A DNA stretch of 33,013 nt from Candidatus Moranbacteria bacterium GW2011_GWC2_37_8 (GCA_000992165.1 LBTS01000015.1:1-33013), one strand, 5' to 3'. Counted from the stretch's first letter, positions 24,421-32,215 are shown. Program-made: numbers and translations. Notes: generated by a model not told the origin, from the letters alone.

Positions 24421-25209
24421 TTATTCCCGTATGAATAAATGATTTTTATGTTTTTTATGCAGCAAAAATAGCATGTCGGTCAGGGTGAAAAGAATAGCAA
24501 GAATAAATACACTTAGCCAACCAGCTAGCGTTAATCTATTATTTTCAAAAATTTCTCCAAGTTTAAGTTGGTTTTTGGCAGTTAAAGACAACGAATCTAA
24601 AGAGGTTTTCGGGGATTCTGGCACATTTATTGAAATGCCAGCTACTGCAGTCTTATTAGGCAATATTTCTTTTTGAACTAATGTTGGCTCAGCAATAATC
24701 ACCATCTTAGTTCCAAATTCCTGCACAGTCACAGTGGTTTTTCTTCCTTCAACCATACCCTTCACGGCAGCCACACCTATTTCTTTATAGTCTGGATTCA
24801 AAATATTTTTACGATGAAGCGGACTATCCATCCATGCTTCTTGCTGCTCTTTAGCACTTGTATAATCAATTGCTAAATTCTCTCCAGCAAAACGATAATC
24901 GTAACCTTCTTGCTGGATCCAATCCCACGGAGATTTGCCTTCGGGAGAAATATGCGCAAAATAATTCTTTTCAACCATGTCCCTGGCTTTCTTCTCAGCC
25001 GCAGCTTTAAGTTTTGGATTTTCCATCAAAAGCCCAACTCCGGCGTCCTTTCTAGCTTCATTAACAAGTTTGATCACTGATGCGGTCGAAATATCGCTCT
25101 CCTTAGCTTTAGTAAGCGAAATATTGGCAAATAGAGCCACGAAAACCAAAACTAAGACCATGAAAGTCTTTTGCGAGTTGATATTGGATTTTTGCTTTGT
25201 ATTAGCCAT
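24421..25209 (-). CDS. Membrane-anchored CAP-domain (SCP/YkwD-like) protein
   Basis: A 262-aa extracytoplasmic CAP-superfamily protein. A signal-anchor helix lies at about 14-33. The CAP domain (about 44-165) has VIKLVNEARKDAGVGLL, KARDMVEKNYFAHISPEGKS with the family His, and AGENLAI and AWMDSPLHRKNILNPDYKEI with the other conserved Glu/His residues. The CAP cavity residues are therefore present. After a linker, a second membrane helix (about 232-253) and a short basic KKHKNH tail place the C-terminus in the cytoplasm. Bacterial CAP proteins are linked to sporulation, adhesion or envelope functions, but none is established here. It lies between murA and murD on the same strand, with its own promoter, a leader hairpin and a terminator. 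Confidence 0.88.
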   Translation of the reverse strand: MANTKQKSNINSQKTFMVLVLVFVALFANISLTKAKESDISTASVIKLVNEARKDAGVGLLMENPKLKAAAEKKARDMVEKNYFAHISPEGKSPWDWIQQEGYDYRFAGENLAIDYTSAKEQQEAWMDSPLHRKNILNPDYKEIGVAAVKGMVEGRKTTVTVQEFGTKMVIIAEPTLVQKEILPNKTAVAGISINVPESPKTSLDSLSLTAKNQLKLGEIFENNRLTLAGWLSVFILAILFTLTDMLFLLHKKHKNHLFIRE

Positions 25210-25227
25210 ATTTGGTATTTTATAAAG

Positions 25228-25258
25228 AAAAAGGGCGCTCCTTTCGGAACCACCCTTT
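25228..25258 (-). promoter_or_regulatory. Terminator-like hairpin in the CAP gene leader
   Basis: On the minus strand AAAGGG pairs with CCCTTT around an imperfect GGTTCC-GAAA-GGAGC stem capped by GAAA, followed by TTCTTTAT. The outer ATAAAG/CTTTAT arms extend it. It sits between the predicted start near 25268 and the ATG at 25209, so it could be an attenuator. It could also terminate read-through from murD. Confidence 0.6.
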
Positions 25259-25274
25259 CTTTATTGATAAATCC

Positions 25275-25303
25275 ATTATAGCACACTTTCAAGCTAAATG
25301 CAA
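25275..25303 (-). promoter_or_regulatory. Promoter of the CAP-domain gene
   Basis: TTGCAT (25298-25303) is followed after 17 bases by TATAAT (25275-25280), with an extended TGC in front. The predicted start near 25268 leaves a leader of about 60 bases containing the hairpin at 25228-25258. Confidence 0.72.
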
Positions 25304-25320
25304 GCGTAGCCCGCTGAACA

Positions 25321-25427
25321 GTTACCAGCTTCTAACTCCTAGTTACAAGTTACTGATTACTAGTTACTGGTTACTAGTTTACTGATTACTAGTTACTGGT
25401 TACTAGTTACTGATTACTAGTTATATA
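25321..25427. repeat. TTACTAG/TTACTGG quasi-tandem repeat spacer
   Basis: About 105 bases downstream of murD consist almost wholly of 7-8-base units such as TTACTGA, TTACTAG and TTACTGG in varying order. The same units recur at 26838-26905, upstream of murD, and inside two glycosyltransferase genes. There is no constant repeat-spacer alternation, so this is not a CRISPR. Confidence 0.85.
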
Positions 25428-26825
25428 TTATTTCAGCTTCTTGACCGCATCTTTGAATTTATCGCCTCTATCGAATTCATTTGCAAAAAGTCCAAAGCTT
25501 GCTGCTCCAGGCGAAAGCAAAACAACGTCATCTTTCTGAGCAAGCTTCCTAGCACTGACAACAGCCGCTTCCATGGAATCCACTATTTCAATTTTTTCAA
25601 CAAATTCTTCGTCGGAACATTTCTTAATCTTGGTCAATAATTTTTCAGTAGCGTCCCCTTTCAATAGAATAAGGCTTTTTGTCTTTTCGCAAATCTCTTT
25701 TGCAAAATCAGTAAAATCAAGATTTTTATCAGTTCCACCTGCAATGAGAATAATTGATTTCTCAAAAGCGCTCAGCGCAGAAATTGCAGCATCTGGAATT
25801 GTTGCAGCCGTGTCATTGTAATATTTCACTCCAGCAAGTTCGCGCACAAATTCTAAACGATGAGCCACACCTTTTAATTGAGGCAAAACTTTTTTGATTT
25901 CACTTGCGGTTAATCCCCAAGCAAAAACTGCCCCAATGGCTGCCATGATATTTGAAAGATTATGAGTGCCAGGAATCGTGATGTCTTTTAGCGCGATAAG
26001 CTTTTTCACATCAATACCATTATTGAGATAGATTGAGCCGTCATCAATAAAAACTGCTCTGCTTTTTTTAAGCTCACTGTAAGAAAATTTAAGAACTTGT
26101 CCGCGAGCTTCTTTCACGCTTTCACGAAGCATTTCATCGTCGCCATTTATCACAACCCAGTCCTTTGGTTTCTGATTGGCAAAAATATATTTCTTGTCTT
26201 GAAAATACTTTTCCATGGTGCCATAGTAATTCAAATGATCAGGCATGATATTTTTGAAGACTGCAATATGTGGACTTATTTTTGAGCGACCCAAGGCAGA
26301 AAGTCTCCACGAAGAAAGTTCAAAAACAGGAATAGAATCTTTTTTAAGAAGTGCCAGTTTATCCAAAACAGAAACTTGAGAAATACCAATCTTGATAGGA
26401 TTTTTTCCAGCTGCTTTTAATATTTCATATATCAAAGATGCGGTTGTTGTTTTGCCCTTCGTTCCAGTTACTCCGATTATTTGATTTTTGCAAAGCTTAA
26501 AGAAAATACTGGAATCCATTTCAACTGGAACCTTATTTTCCAGCGCAAACTTGATATGCTTATCATTCCACTGCGCTGCCGGATTTTTGATGACCATATC
26601 GACTTTTGAAAAATCTTCCATGCGATGTTGTCCAAGCACGTATTGAACATTTTTTAAGCCCTTCAATTTTTCCAAAGACGCACTCAATTGATCTTTTGAC
26701 CTGAGGTCTGTTGCGATGACTTTTGCTCCGTGCATGGCTAAAAACTTCACAGTGGCAACGCCGCCGCCATGAAGACCAATTCCCATAACTGTAATTTTTT
26801 TATTCTTGAAGAAAGATATATCCAT
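25428..26825 (-). CDS. murD: UDP-N-acetylmuramoylalanine--D-glutamate ligase (MurD)
   Basis: A cytoplasmic Mur ligase that adds D-glutamate to UDP-MurNAc-L-Ala using ATP; about 465 aa, the usual size. The N-terminal Rossmann part has KKITVMGIGLHGGGVATVKF. The ATP-binding P-loop is IIGVTGTKGKTTTASLIYEI, followed by FELSSWRLSAL and NIMPDHLNYYGTMEKYFQDK, and the C-terminal domain has VAHRLEFVRELAGVKYYNDT, all typical of MurD. The ATG at 26825 is preferred to the in-frame TTG at 26837, which lies at the edge of a TTACTAG-type repeat spacer. It stands downstream of the D-aminoacylase homologue and upstream of the CAP gene, not in a classical mur-fts cluster. Confidence 0.94.
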   Translation of the reverse strand: MDISFFKNKKITVMGIGLHGGGVATVKFLAMHGAKVIATDLRSKDQLSASLEKLKGLKNVQYVLGQHRMEDFSKVDMVIKNPAAQWNDKHIKFALENKVPVEMDSSIFFKLCKNQIIGVTGTKGKTTTASLIYEILKAAGKNPIKIGISQVSVLDKLALLKKDSIPVFELSSWRLSALGRSKISPHIAVFKNIMPDHLNYYGTMEKYFQDKKYIFANQKPKDWVVINGDDEMLRESVKEARGQVLKFSYSELKKSRAVFIDDGSIYLNNGIDVKKLIALKDITIPGTHNLSNIMAAIGAVFAWGLTASEIKKVLPQLKGVAHRLEFVRELAGVKYYNDTAATIPDAAISALSAFEKSIILIAGGTDKNLDFTDFAKEICEKTKSLILLKGDATEKLLTKIKKCSDEEFVEKIEIVDSMEAAVVSARKLAQKDDVVLLSPGAASFGLFANEFDRGDKFKDAVKKLK

Positions 26826-26837
26826 TTCAAATGGCAA

Positions 26838-26905
26838 TTAGTAACTGGTAACTAGTGACTAGTAAATAGTGGTGCTAGTTACTGATTACGAGTTACTAGT
26901 TACTA
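26838..26905. repeat. TAACTGG/TAACTAG quasi-repeat spacer upstream of murD
   Basis: Units such as AGTAACTGGTAACTAGTGAC and GTTACTGATTACGAGTTACT fill the gap between the D-aminoacylase gene and murD in both unit orientations. No promoter or ribosome site for murD is seen within it, so murD is probably read from upstream. Confidence 0.8.
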
Positions 26906-26916
26906 TTTGCTGATAT

Positions 26917-28509
26917 TTAGAATTCAAATAATGATGATTTTCTGCGTAGAACTTCCCCAGCCCGCAGGTCACTTATGATACCATTATTCAAAGCTATTTG
27001 TCCATTCACAACGACACAATCAATGCCTTCACTATATTGATATGGATTTTCAACAGTTGCCAAATCTTTCACTTCTTTTGGATTAAAAACAACCACGTCG
27101 GCAAAATTTCCCTTAGCCAAAATTCCTCGTTTTTCAATTTTGAATTTTTCAGCTGGAAGTCCGCTCATTTTCCTGACAGCTTCTTCCCATCCAACGACTC
27201 CGCGAGACCTGACATAATTAGCTAAGACCCTTGGAAAGGAGCCGAAATTTCTAGGATGGACAACTTCTCCCGTTGCCACATGTTCAACATTGTAGCCAGA
27301 ACCATTGGAAGAAATTATTGAAAAAGGATTAATGACTGCCTTGTCTACATTCTTTTCACTCAGCACTTCCATCATCGTAACAACGTGACCATCACTTGCA
27401 ATCAAAACATCAATAATCGCATCCTCCACACTCTTGCCTTGGATTTGAGCGATATCTTCAATGCGCTTATGATTCAATGTTTTGTCCAAAGCTGAAATAG
27501 AAATAGTTATCTTAGAATAATCATATTCATTTTCTTTCATTTCTTTGATTATCTTCTTGCGTGTGTTTGCATCTTTGAGGCGCGTTAGCATCATGGCACG
27601 TCCACCTTCGGTCGCCCAATCAGGAAGCAGAATATATAAAACGCTTCCCGTTGAAGTGTAAGGATACACATCAAAATGAACATCTATCCCACTTGAGCGA
27701 GCGGTTTCAATCAGATTCAATGCCTCTTCCATGAGCGGCCAATTTTTCTTTCCCATAGCTTTAAGATGGGAAATTTGAAGACGCACTCCAGTAGTTTGAG
27801 CAATGCGAATCGCTTCTTCCACGGCGCGAATAAGTTCATGTGATTCTCCGCGAATGTGTGTCGTATAAACACCTCCAAATTTTTTCACAATTTCAGCCAG
27901 TTCAGCAATTTCTCTGGATGATGCCAATTTTGCATGCGTATAAACCAAACCGGTAGAAAAACCAAGAGCGCCGTCTTTCATTGCCTGTGTTAGCATTTTT
28001 TTCATTTGCTTCATTTCTGAAGGACTAATGTCACGAACCTCATCTCCGACCAAGCCGCGACGCAATGTTCCATGTCCAACCAGACTGGCAAAATTAAGCG
28101 ACAGTTTTTTCTTTTCAACCTCCTTCAAAAAATCTCCCATACTTAACCAATTGAAACTGACTTTTTTTATGTCTGTCCATTTCTGAATAGATTTGATGAC
28201 ATCATGATTAGCAAGCGGTGCCAGAGATGTTCCACAATTTCCACCGATAATAGTTGTTACTCCTTGGTAAAGCAGACTTTCCAAATTAGGATCAAGAAAA
28301 ATTCTCCAATAAGTATCAGAATGATCATTAACATCAATAAAGCCAGGTGCAATATATTTTCCAGTAGCGTCTATTTCCGTTTCAGAATGTTCATTATGAA
28401 GATCACCAATTTCAGCAATCTTACCTTCACGAATTCCAATATCGCCGCGATACATTGGTTCGCCTGTTCCATCAAGAATGGTTCCATTTTTTATGATGAT
28501 ATCAAACAT
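26917..28509 (-). CDS. N-acyl-D-amino-acid deacylase family amidohydrolase
   Basis: A 530-aa metal-dependent hydrolase of the D-aminoacylase/dihydroorotase-like amidohydrolase family; such enzymes release D-amino acids from N-acyl forms. YDIIIKNGT-type N-terminus, GKYIAPGFIDVNDHSDTYW, GVTTIIGGNCGTSLAPL with the zinc-ligand Cys92, YTTHIRGESHELI and LQISHLKAMGKKNW (the two later His ligands), and VHPRNFGSFPRVL are all present. The usual H-x-H after GFID reads N-D-H (Asn61, His63), so the first His is missing. Placement beside murD suggests handling of D-amino-acid-containing wall fragments, which is inference. Its own promoter lies about 27 bases upstream of the predicted leader's end. Confidence 0.88.
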   Translation of the reverse strand: MFDIIIKNGTILDGTGEPMYRGDIGIREGKIAEIGDLHNEHSETEIDATGKYIAPGFIDVNDHSDTYWRIFLDPNLESLLYQGVTTIIGGNCGTSLAPLANHDVIKSIQKWTDIKKVSFNWLSMGDFLKEVEKKKLSLNFASLVGHGTLRRGLVGDEVRDISPSEMKQMKKMLTQAMKDGALGFSTGLVYTHAKLASSREIAELAEIVKKFGGVYTTHIRGESHELIRAVEEAIRIAQTTGVRLQISHLKAMGKKNWPLMEEALNLIETARSSGIDVHFDVYPYTSTGSVLYILLPDWATEGGRAMMLTRLKDANTRKKIIKEMKENEYDYSKITISISALDKTLNHKRIEDIAQIQGKSVEDAIIDVLIASDGHVVTMMEVLSEKNVDKAVINPFSIISSNGSGYNVEHVATGEVVHPRNFGSFPRVLANYVRSRGVVGWEEAVRKMSGLPAEKFKIEKRGILAKGNFADVVVFNPKEVKDLATVENPYQYSEGIDCVVVNGQIALNNGIISDLRAGEVLRRKSSLFEF

Positions 28510-28542
28510 AATTTTTATTTTTAGAAGTTTTTCTATGCTATT

Positions 28543-28551
28543 ATTATATCA
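28543..28551 (-). promoter_or_regulatory. Extended -10 promoter of the D-aminoacylase gene
   Basis: The minus strand reads TGATATAAT, with TTGCTG 18 bases further upstream as a partial -35 box. Predicted transcription starts near 28536, 27 bases before the ATG. Confidence 0.65.
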
Positions 28552-28614
28552 TTTTTTGAAATGGCCAGCAATAAAAAATGGTCATTGGAAATTGGAAATT
28601 GAGATTTGGAAATT

Positions 28615-28640
28615 AAAAAGGTCAGCTGTTATAGCCGACC
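28615..28640 (-). terminator. Terminator after rnc
   Basis: GGTC-GGCT-ATAAC-AGCT-GACC on the minus strand, with one mismatch, is followed by five T. It lies 49 bases past the rnc stop and separates it from the D-aminoacylase promoter. Confidence 0.82.
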
Positions 28641-28688
28641 AATTATCAAGAAGATCCTAAATTCAGATTCAAACAATAACCGAAGTTT

Positions 28689-29372
28689 CTATATCCAGCC
28701 CTTAACTTCCAACCCCAGACGGGCTGCTTCACGCTGAGCTTCTTGTTTTGAATTTCCATCTCCTTCAGCCACCAATTCATCAGCTAAGAAAACTCCGACA
28801 ATAAAATGTTTATCATGATCGGGTCCCCATTCTTTCATAACTCTGTAAGATGGCGTTACCTTATTATTTTCTTGAGCCTTCTCTTGAAAATAACTCTTAG
28901 GGTCAAGATATAATTTTTTATCAAGAATTTCTTGAAGTTTAATAGCTACATGAGAAAGCACCAGCTTCTTGCTCACTTCATAACCTTGGTCCAGATAGGT
29001 AGCTCCAATAATAGCCTCCAAAGCATTAGCTAATAAATATTGCCTAGCGCGCCCAGTATCCTTGGCTTCTCCTCGACTCATCAGTAAGAATTTTTCAACT
29101 CCAATTTCAGAAGCCACATGAGCCAGCATTTCACCATTAACCAATGCACTTCTCCAACTCGTAAGCTCCCCTTCTGGATTCTTATAATTATTATAGAGAT
29201 ATTCAGTAATTATGAGCTCCAAAACAGCGTCGCCTAAAAATTCCAGTCGCTCATTGTGATTGAGCGCATAGTCGCGATTCTCATTAAGATAAGAACGATG
29301 AGTTACGGCTTGTCGCAAAAGTTCGATATTTTTAAATTTAACACCAATTTTCTTAGCTAAAGATTCTATCAT
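28689..29372 (-). CDS. rnc: Ribonuclease III
   Basis: A double-strand-specific endoribonuclease for rRNA and other RNA processing; 227 aa, the normal size. The signature NERLEFLGDAVLEL supplies Glu41, Glu44 and Asp48. EGELTSWRSALVN holds the next acidic residue. The second metal motif reads LLANALEAIIGATYLDQGYE, with Asn116 where E. coli has Asp114, while the partner Glu119 is kept. The C-terminal double-stranded-RNA-binding domain is complete: DPKSYFQEKAQENN opens it and GDGNSKQEAQREAARLGLEV closes it. It is preceded on the same strand by nusB after a repeat-filled spacer and ends in an intrinsic terminator. Confidence 0.95.
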   Translation of the reverse strand: MIESLAKKIGVKFKNIELLRQAVTHRSYLNENRDYALNHNERLEFLGDAVLELIITEYLYNNYKNPEGELTSWRSALVNGEMLAHVASEIGVEKFLLMSRGEAKDTGRARQYLLANALEAIIGATYLDQGYEVSKKLVLSHVAIKLQEILDKKLYLDPKSYFQEKAQENNKVTPSYRVMKEWGPDHDKHFIVGVFLADELVAEGDGNSKQEAQREAARLGLEVKGWI

Positions 29373-29379
29373 AGAAATA

Positions 29380-29512
29380 CAAAATTTCTAATTTCTAATT
29401 ACTAATTCCTAACAAAAACACACGAATCCAAATGCTAAATTTAAAAATCAGGCATTTAAGAATTTGAAATTAATTAGAAATTGGAAATTAGAAATTTGAT
29501 ATTTAAAAAGTT
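29380..29512. repeat. AATTTCTAATTACTA quasi-repeat spacer between nusB and rnc
   Basis: The spacer consists of degenerate 7-8-base units (TTTCTAA, TTACTAA, TTCCTAA and, inverted, TTAGAAA, TTGGAAA). The same class fills 6345-6460, 18640-18720, 22212-22270, 30455-30520 and 32340-32480. Confidence 0.8.
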
Positions 29513-29514
29513 TA

Positions 29515-30021
29515 TTATTCAGGAATATTTGCAATATCATTCAAAACAACCTCGGATTCAACACCTTCCTTATGTTTCTTACTAGTATCGTCTTTCATTG
29601 GCTCACCCATCTCGCGATATATCGTGCCAAGCACACCATTAACAAAACGCGCGCTACTCTCTCCGCCAAATGTCTTAGCAAGCTCGATTGATTCATTGAT
29701 TGCAACTTTCGGAGGAACTTCCCCGTAATTACCATGCATCAATTCGTAAATCCCCAAACGCAAAATATTACGATCAATAATCGTAACTTGATCCAATGGC
29801 CATTCAGGCGCGCACTTTTCGATAAGCGCATCAATGGTTGGGCGATTTTCTAAAGTTCCTTTCACCAAGGCTTCCACGAAACCGAATTCCTCAAGTCCCG
29901 GGGCAAATTCAGTTACATTGCGATCAACAATTTCCTTGATATGTTCATCATGCCTTCCTTGAAAATCCCACTCAAAAAGAGCTTGCATTGCAACTGAGCG
30001 TTGAAGATGTCGATTCGCCAT
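29515..30021 (-). CDS. nusB: Transcription antitermination factor NusB
   Basis: A small all-helical RNA-binding factor that, with NusE (S10), binds boxA and supports rRNA antitermination. [20 protein letters not shown] opens the conserved fold. [20 protein letters not shown] and the C-terminal helices with [29 protein letters not shown] and [10 protein letters not shown] are diagnostic. A charged tail of ~25 residues follows. The ATG at 30021 matches the family N-terminus; an in-frame ATG at 30075 would add 18 residues that look unrelated to NusB. It lies between rpmF and rnc on the same strand, a translation/RNA-processing grouping. Confidence 0.93.
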   Translation of the reverse strand: MANRHLQRSVAMQALFEWDFQGRHDEHIKEIVDRNVTEFAPGLEEFGFVEALVKGTLENRPTIDALIEKCAPEWPLDQVTIIDRNILRLGIYELMHGNYGEVPPKVAINESIELAKTFGGESSARFVNGVLGTIYREMGEPMKDDTSKKHKEGVESEVVLNDIANIPE

Positions 30022-30191
30022 GTTTGTCTGCGAGGTACGAGCAGCTACAAACATGAGCGTCCCGCACCAATTCATTCAAAAATTTTTATTTTAAGTCAAG
30101 ATTGAGCCGAAGGCGTTTCCGTGCAGACAACTTAACATTTCACGAATTTCAATTCGGAATTTGGTGCTGGGAATGCCACCACGAAAACTAA

Positions 30192-30380
30192 TTACTTAGC
30201 TTTTTTAACAGTGTTAACAACTTCTACTCCTTTGTAGAATCCACAGTGAGGACAAACACGGTGTGAAAGCTTTTCCTTTCCACATTTTGTGCAAGTCTGA
30301 GTTTTAACAGGGTCGATTTCAAAACGGCCTCTCTTGGCGTCACGTCGTTGTTTAGTGTGTCGTTGCTTTGGTACTGACAT
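30192..30380 (-). CDS. rpmF: 50S ribosomal protein L32
   Basis: A large-subunit ribosomal protein, 62 aa. MSVPKQRHTKQRRDAKRG is the diagnostic N-terminus. The zinc-ribbon form is intact: CTKCGKEKLSHRVCPHCG supplies two C-x2-C pairs. The C-terminal GFYKGVEVV segment is typical. It is transcribed toward nusB after a gap of about 170 bases. The upstream gap to rnhB (30381-30586) holds AATTTTCAATTTCCA-type repeats and no clear promoter. Confidence 0.96.
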   Translation of the reverse strand: MSVPKQRHTKQRRDAKRGRFEIDPVKTQTCTKCGKEKLSHRVCPHCGFYKGVEVVNTVKKAK

Positions 30381-30586
30381 AGCATTACATAAAAATAAAG
30401 CGCCTCTCTCTAACTATATCTTGAAAACTAAAGCTAGTTATTCCGATAATTTTAGGGTTTTAATTTTCAATTTCCAATTTTCAATTTCCAATCAATGACC
30501 GAATTTCTAAATTTCAAATGAAAATGCCGCTCTATTTCGAACTTTTTAAATGTTAAAATATCAAGACTATAATATCATGTCTACTG

Positions 30587-31303
30587 TTATTTGGCAAGGG
30601 TTTGGCTCTTTTTTAGGCTTTTTTTGACGGGAGCGAAGCTTTTTCGGTGAATTGGACATGGTCCAAATTCTATGAGTGCCTGCATATGAACCTTAGTCCC
30701 GTAACCTTTATGCTTATCTAAGCCATAATTAGGATATTTTTCATGCATCTGCTCCATTATTCTGTCGCGAGTCACCTTGGCTACTATTGAAGCCGCTGAA
30801 ATGGATTTCACTAATTTATCCCCTCCAATTACAGGATATTGCTCAATGCTCAGATTAGGAATTTCCTTGTTCCCGTCAACCAGAATCAAGAATTTTGAAT
30901 CATGAATTACGGAATTTGGATTTCCATTCTTGATTCGTGATTCTTCATTCATAATTCTCTGCAAATCTTGGATAGCCTTCTTCATTGAAAGAAAGCTGGC
31001 CTCCAAAATGTTTATCCTATCTATTGTCTCATGGTCACAAAGTCCAATTCCGAGATAAAAATGCTCACCGATAAACTCAAAAATTTCCTCTCTTTGTTTT
31101 TCGGAAAGTTTTTTTGAATCGCGAATCAAATCAAACTGCTTTACTTTCTCCGCAGGAATTTCAAAATTAATATCCTTAAACATAGCCGCACAAGCTAAAA
31201 CTGGACCGCAAAGCGGACCCCTCCCCACTTCATCAGTTCCGATGATATGAGTGTATCCTTGCGACGCAAAATCTTTTTCTAAAATAAAGTTGGAAATTTC
31301 CAT
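30587..31303 (-). CDS. rnhB: Ribonuclease HII with a repeat-encoded insertion
   Basis: Cleaves RNA in RNA-DNA hybrids and removes misincorporated ribonucleotides. IGTDEVGRGPLCGPVLACA holds the catalytic Asp-Glu pair. DSKKLSEKQREEIFEFI, LVDGNKEIPNL with the next Asp, and SAASIVAKVTRDRIM followed by GLDKHKGYGTKVH are all family-typical. Between KKAIQDL and LVDGN lies a stretch of about 25 extra residues (QRIMNEESRIKNGNPNSVIH and a few more) encoded by ATTCTTGATTCGTGATTC-like repeats. Homologues usually have about ten residues there. The ATG at 31303 matches the family start; an in-frame ATG at 31369 would add 22 unlike residues and lies within the opposing gene's promoter region. Confidence 0.93.
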   Translation of the reverse strand: MEISNFILEKDFASQGYTHIIGTDEVGRGPLCGPVLACAAMFKDINFEIPAEKVKQFDLIRDSKKLSEKQREEIFEFIGEHFYLGIGLCDHETIDRINILEASFLSMKKAIQDLQRIMNEESRIKNGNPNSVIHDSKFLILVDGNKEIPNLSIEQYPVIGGDKLVKSISAASIVAKVTRDRIMEQMHEKYPNYGLDKHKGYGTKVHMQALIEFGPCPIHRKSFAPVKKSLKKSQTLAK

Positions 31304-31359
31304 ATGAAAGTAGTATATCGTATATAGCCTTTTGTATCCAGTACAGTTGTTAAATTTCT

Positions 31360-31388
31360 TTGCACGCAATTGATTTAGGCTCTATAAT
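31360..31388 (+). promoter_or_regulatory. Possible promoter for the 31620-32168 gene
   Basis: TTGCAC (31360-31365) is followed after 17 bases by TATAAT (31383-31388). It would start a ~225-base leader that contains the whole R2 copy 2 element. The -35 box is only a partial match. Confidence 0.5.
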
Positions 31389-31588
31389 AAAAGGTATTAT
31401 ACCCCAGGGCAGAGCCCTGGACCCTTTGGGCCCGCGTTGCAGAGCTGCGAGGTACCTGCCTACCGGCAGGCAGGTTAAGCCTTTTGATATCTGCGCTCCC
31501 GCCCGCTTCGATACGCGAAGCGTTTCGGGCAGGCGTTCGGAAATGAAAAATATTAATTTTTCATTTCGCTCACTTCGCTTGATAATAA
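31386..31588. repeat. Nested-hairpin element R2, copy 2
   Basis: An inverted relative of 6122-6316. Shared blocks, read on the minus strand, are TTATTATCAAGCGAAGTGAG, CATTTCCGAACG, AGATATCAAAAGG, CCCAAAGGGTCCAGGGC and GGTATAATACC. It contains the 20-bp palindrome CCTGCCTACCGGCAGGCAGG (31455-31474) and several further hairpins, including CGCTTCG...CGAAGCG. As in copy 1, its TTATTATC end is next to the start of a membrane-protein gene. Confidence 0.8.
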
Positions 31589-31619
31589 AGAATATCAATA
31601 TTTTTATAAATTAAAATCA

Positions 31620-32168
31620 ATGCAAGATTTTTTTCAAAAATTACAAGGCAAACTATGGATCTATTTAGTAAATCTGTTCAATAAGAGCGTAGATTTAAGC
31701 GTCAACACCTGGCAATCACTTGAACCAATGCGGAAAACTCTTTCAGATTACCTTGTGACTGTTTCAAGTTTCTTTAATAATATTTTAGATTTTTGTCTTG
31801 CTGCCCTAGTACACATAGGAAGCTACATTGAAAAATTAAGCAGTCTCGCAGGTAATGAATATGCCACCGCAAAACCTATTGTTATCAATTGGTCTGAAAA
31901 GAATAAACTTGCAGCTGCAGCTGCAACATTACTAGTACTATTGATTTTATTTTTTTGGTTCTGGATGATTAGACATGCCAAGAAAAATGAAATAGTATGG
32001 AAAAAAACTTGGATTTTCATCATGATATCATTAGGACCAATTGGAGCAATTATTTATTTTTTTCTTCGTAAATTAAGAGTTGAAAAAAAACAGAACGAAC
32101 ATGATAGGGTTATGATGAGCTTTTTCACTCCAATGCATAAGAATGAAGATGAGGTAAAATCTGAATAG
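31620..32168 (+). CDS. Small membrane protein with two C-terminal helices, PLDc_N-like
   Basis: Not a named protein; 182 aa. The first ~100 residues are soluble and amphipathic, with several aromatic residues (LWIYLVNLFNKSVDLSVNTW). Two membrane helices follow: AAAAATLLVLLILFFWFWMI (about 99-118) and WKKTWIFIMISLGPIGAIIY (about 128-147). The second, with its W...GPIGAIIYFFLRK ending, resembles the PLDc_N/cardiolipin-synthase N-terminal membrane module. A basic tail follows. There is no catalytic HKD motif, so phospholipase activity is not implied. The R2 element fills its upstream leader. The function is unknown. Confidence 0.68.
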   Translation: MQDFFQKLQGKLWIYLVNLFNKSVDLSVNTWQSLEPMRKTLSDYLVTVSSFFNNILDFCLAALVHIGSYIEKLSSLAGNEYATAKPIVINWSEKNKLAAAAATLLVLLILFFWFWMIRHAKKNEIVWKKTWIFIMISLGPIGAIIYFFLRKLRVEKKQNEHDRVMMSFFTPMHKNEDEVKSE

Positions 32169-32201
32169 CAAATATCGGTATTTTCATTTTTCGAAAAACT
32201 G

Positions 32202-32210
32202 TGCTAGTAT
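32202..32210 (+). promoter_or_regulatory. Possible extended -10 box for a small RNA
   Basis: TGCTAGTAT has the TGn extension but only a moderate -10 match and no good -35 box. Its predicted start, about 32217, coincides with the 5' end of the paired RNA ends described next. Confidence 0.4.
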
Positions 32211-32215
32211 AGAAT

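Noticed and set aside
25321-25427. CRISPR array
   Set aside because: The units are 7-8 bases, variable and contiguous, with no constant repeat and no unique spacers; no cas gene is nearby.
31350-31614. Two opposing reading frames of 82-84 aa
   Set aside because: They are translations of the R2 hairpin element; composition is palindrome-driven and no start signals are present.
31620-32168. Cardiolipin synthase / phospholipase D
   Set aside because: Only the membrane module is similar; no HKD catalytic motif exists in the 182-residue protein.
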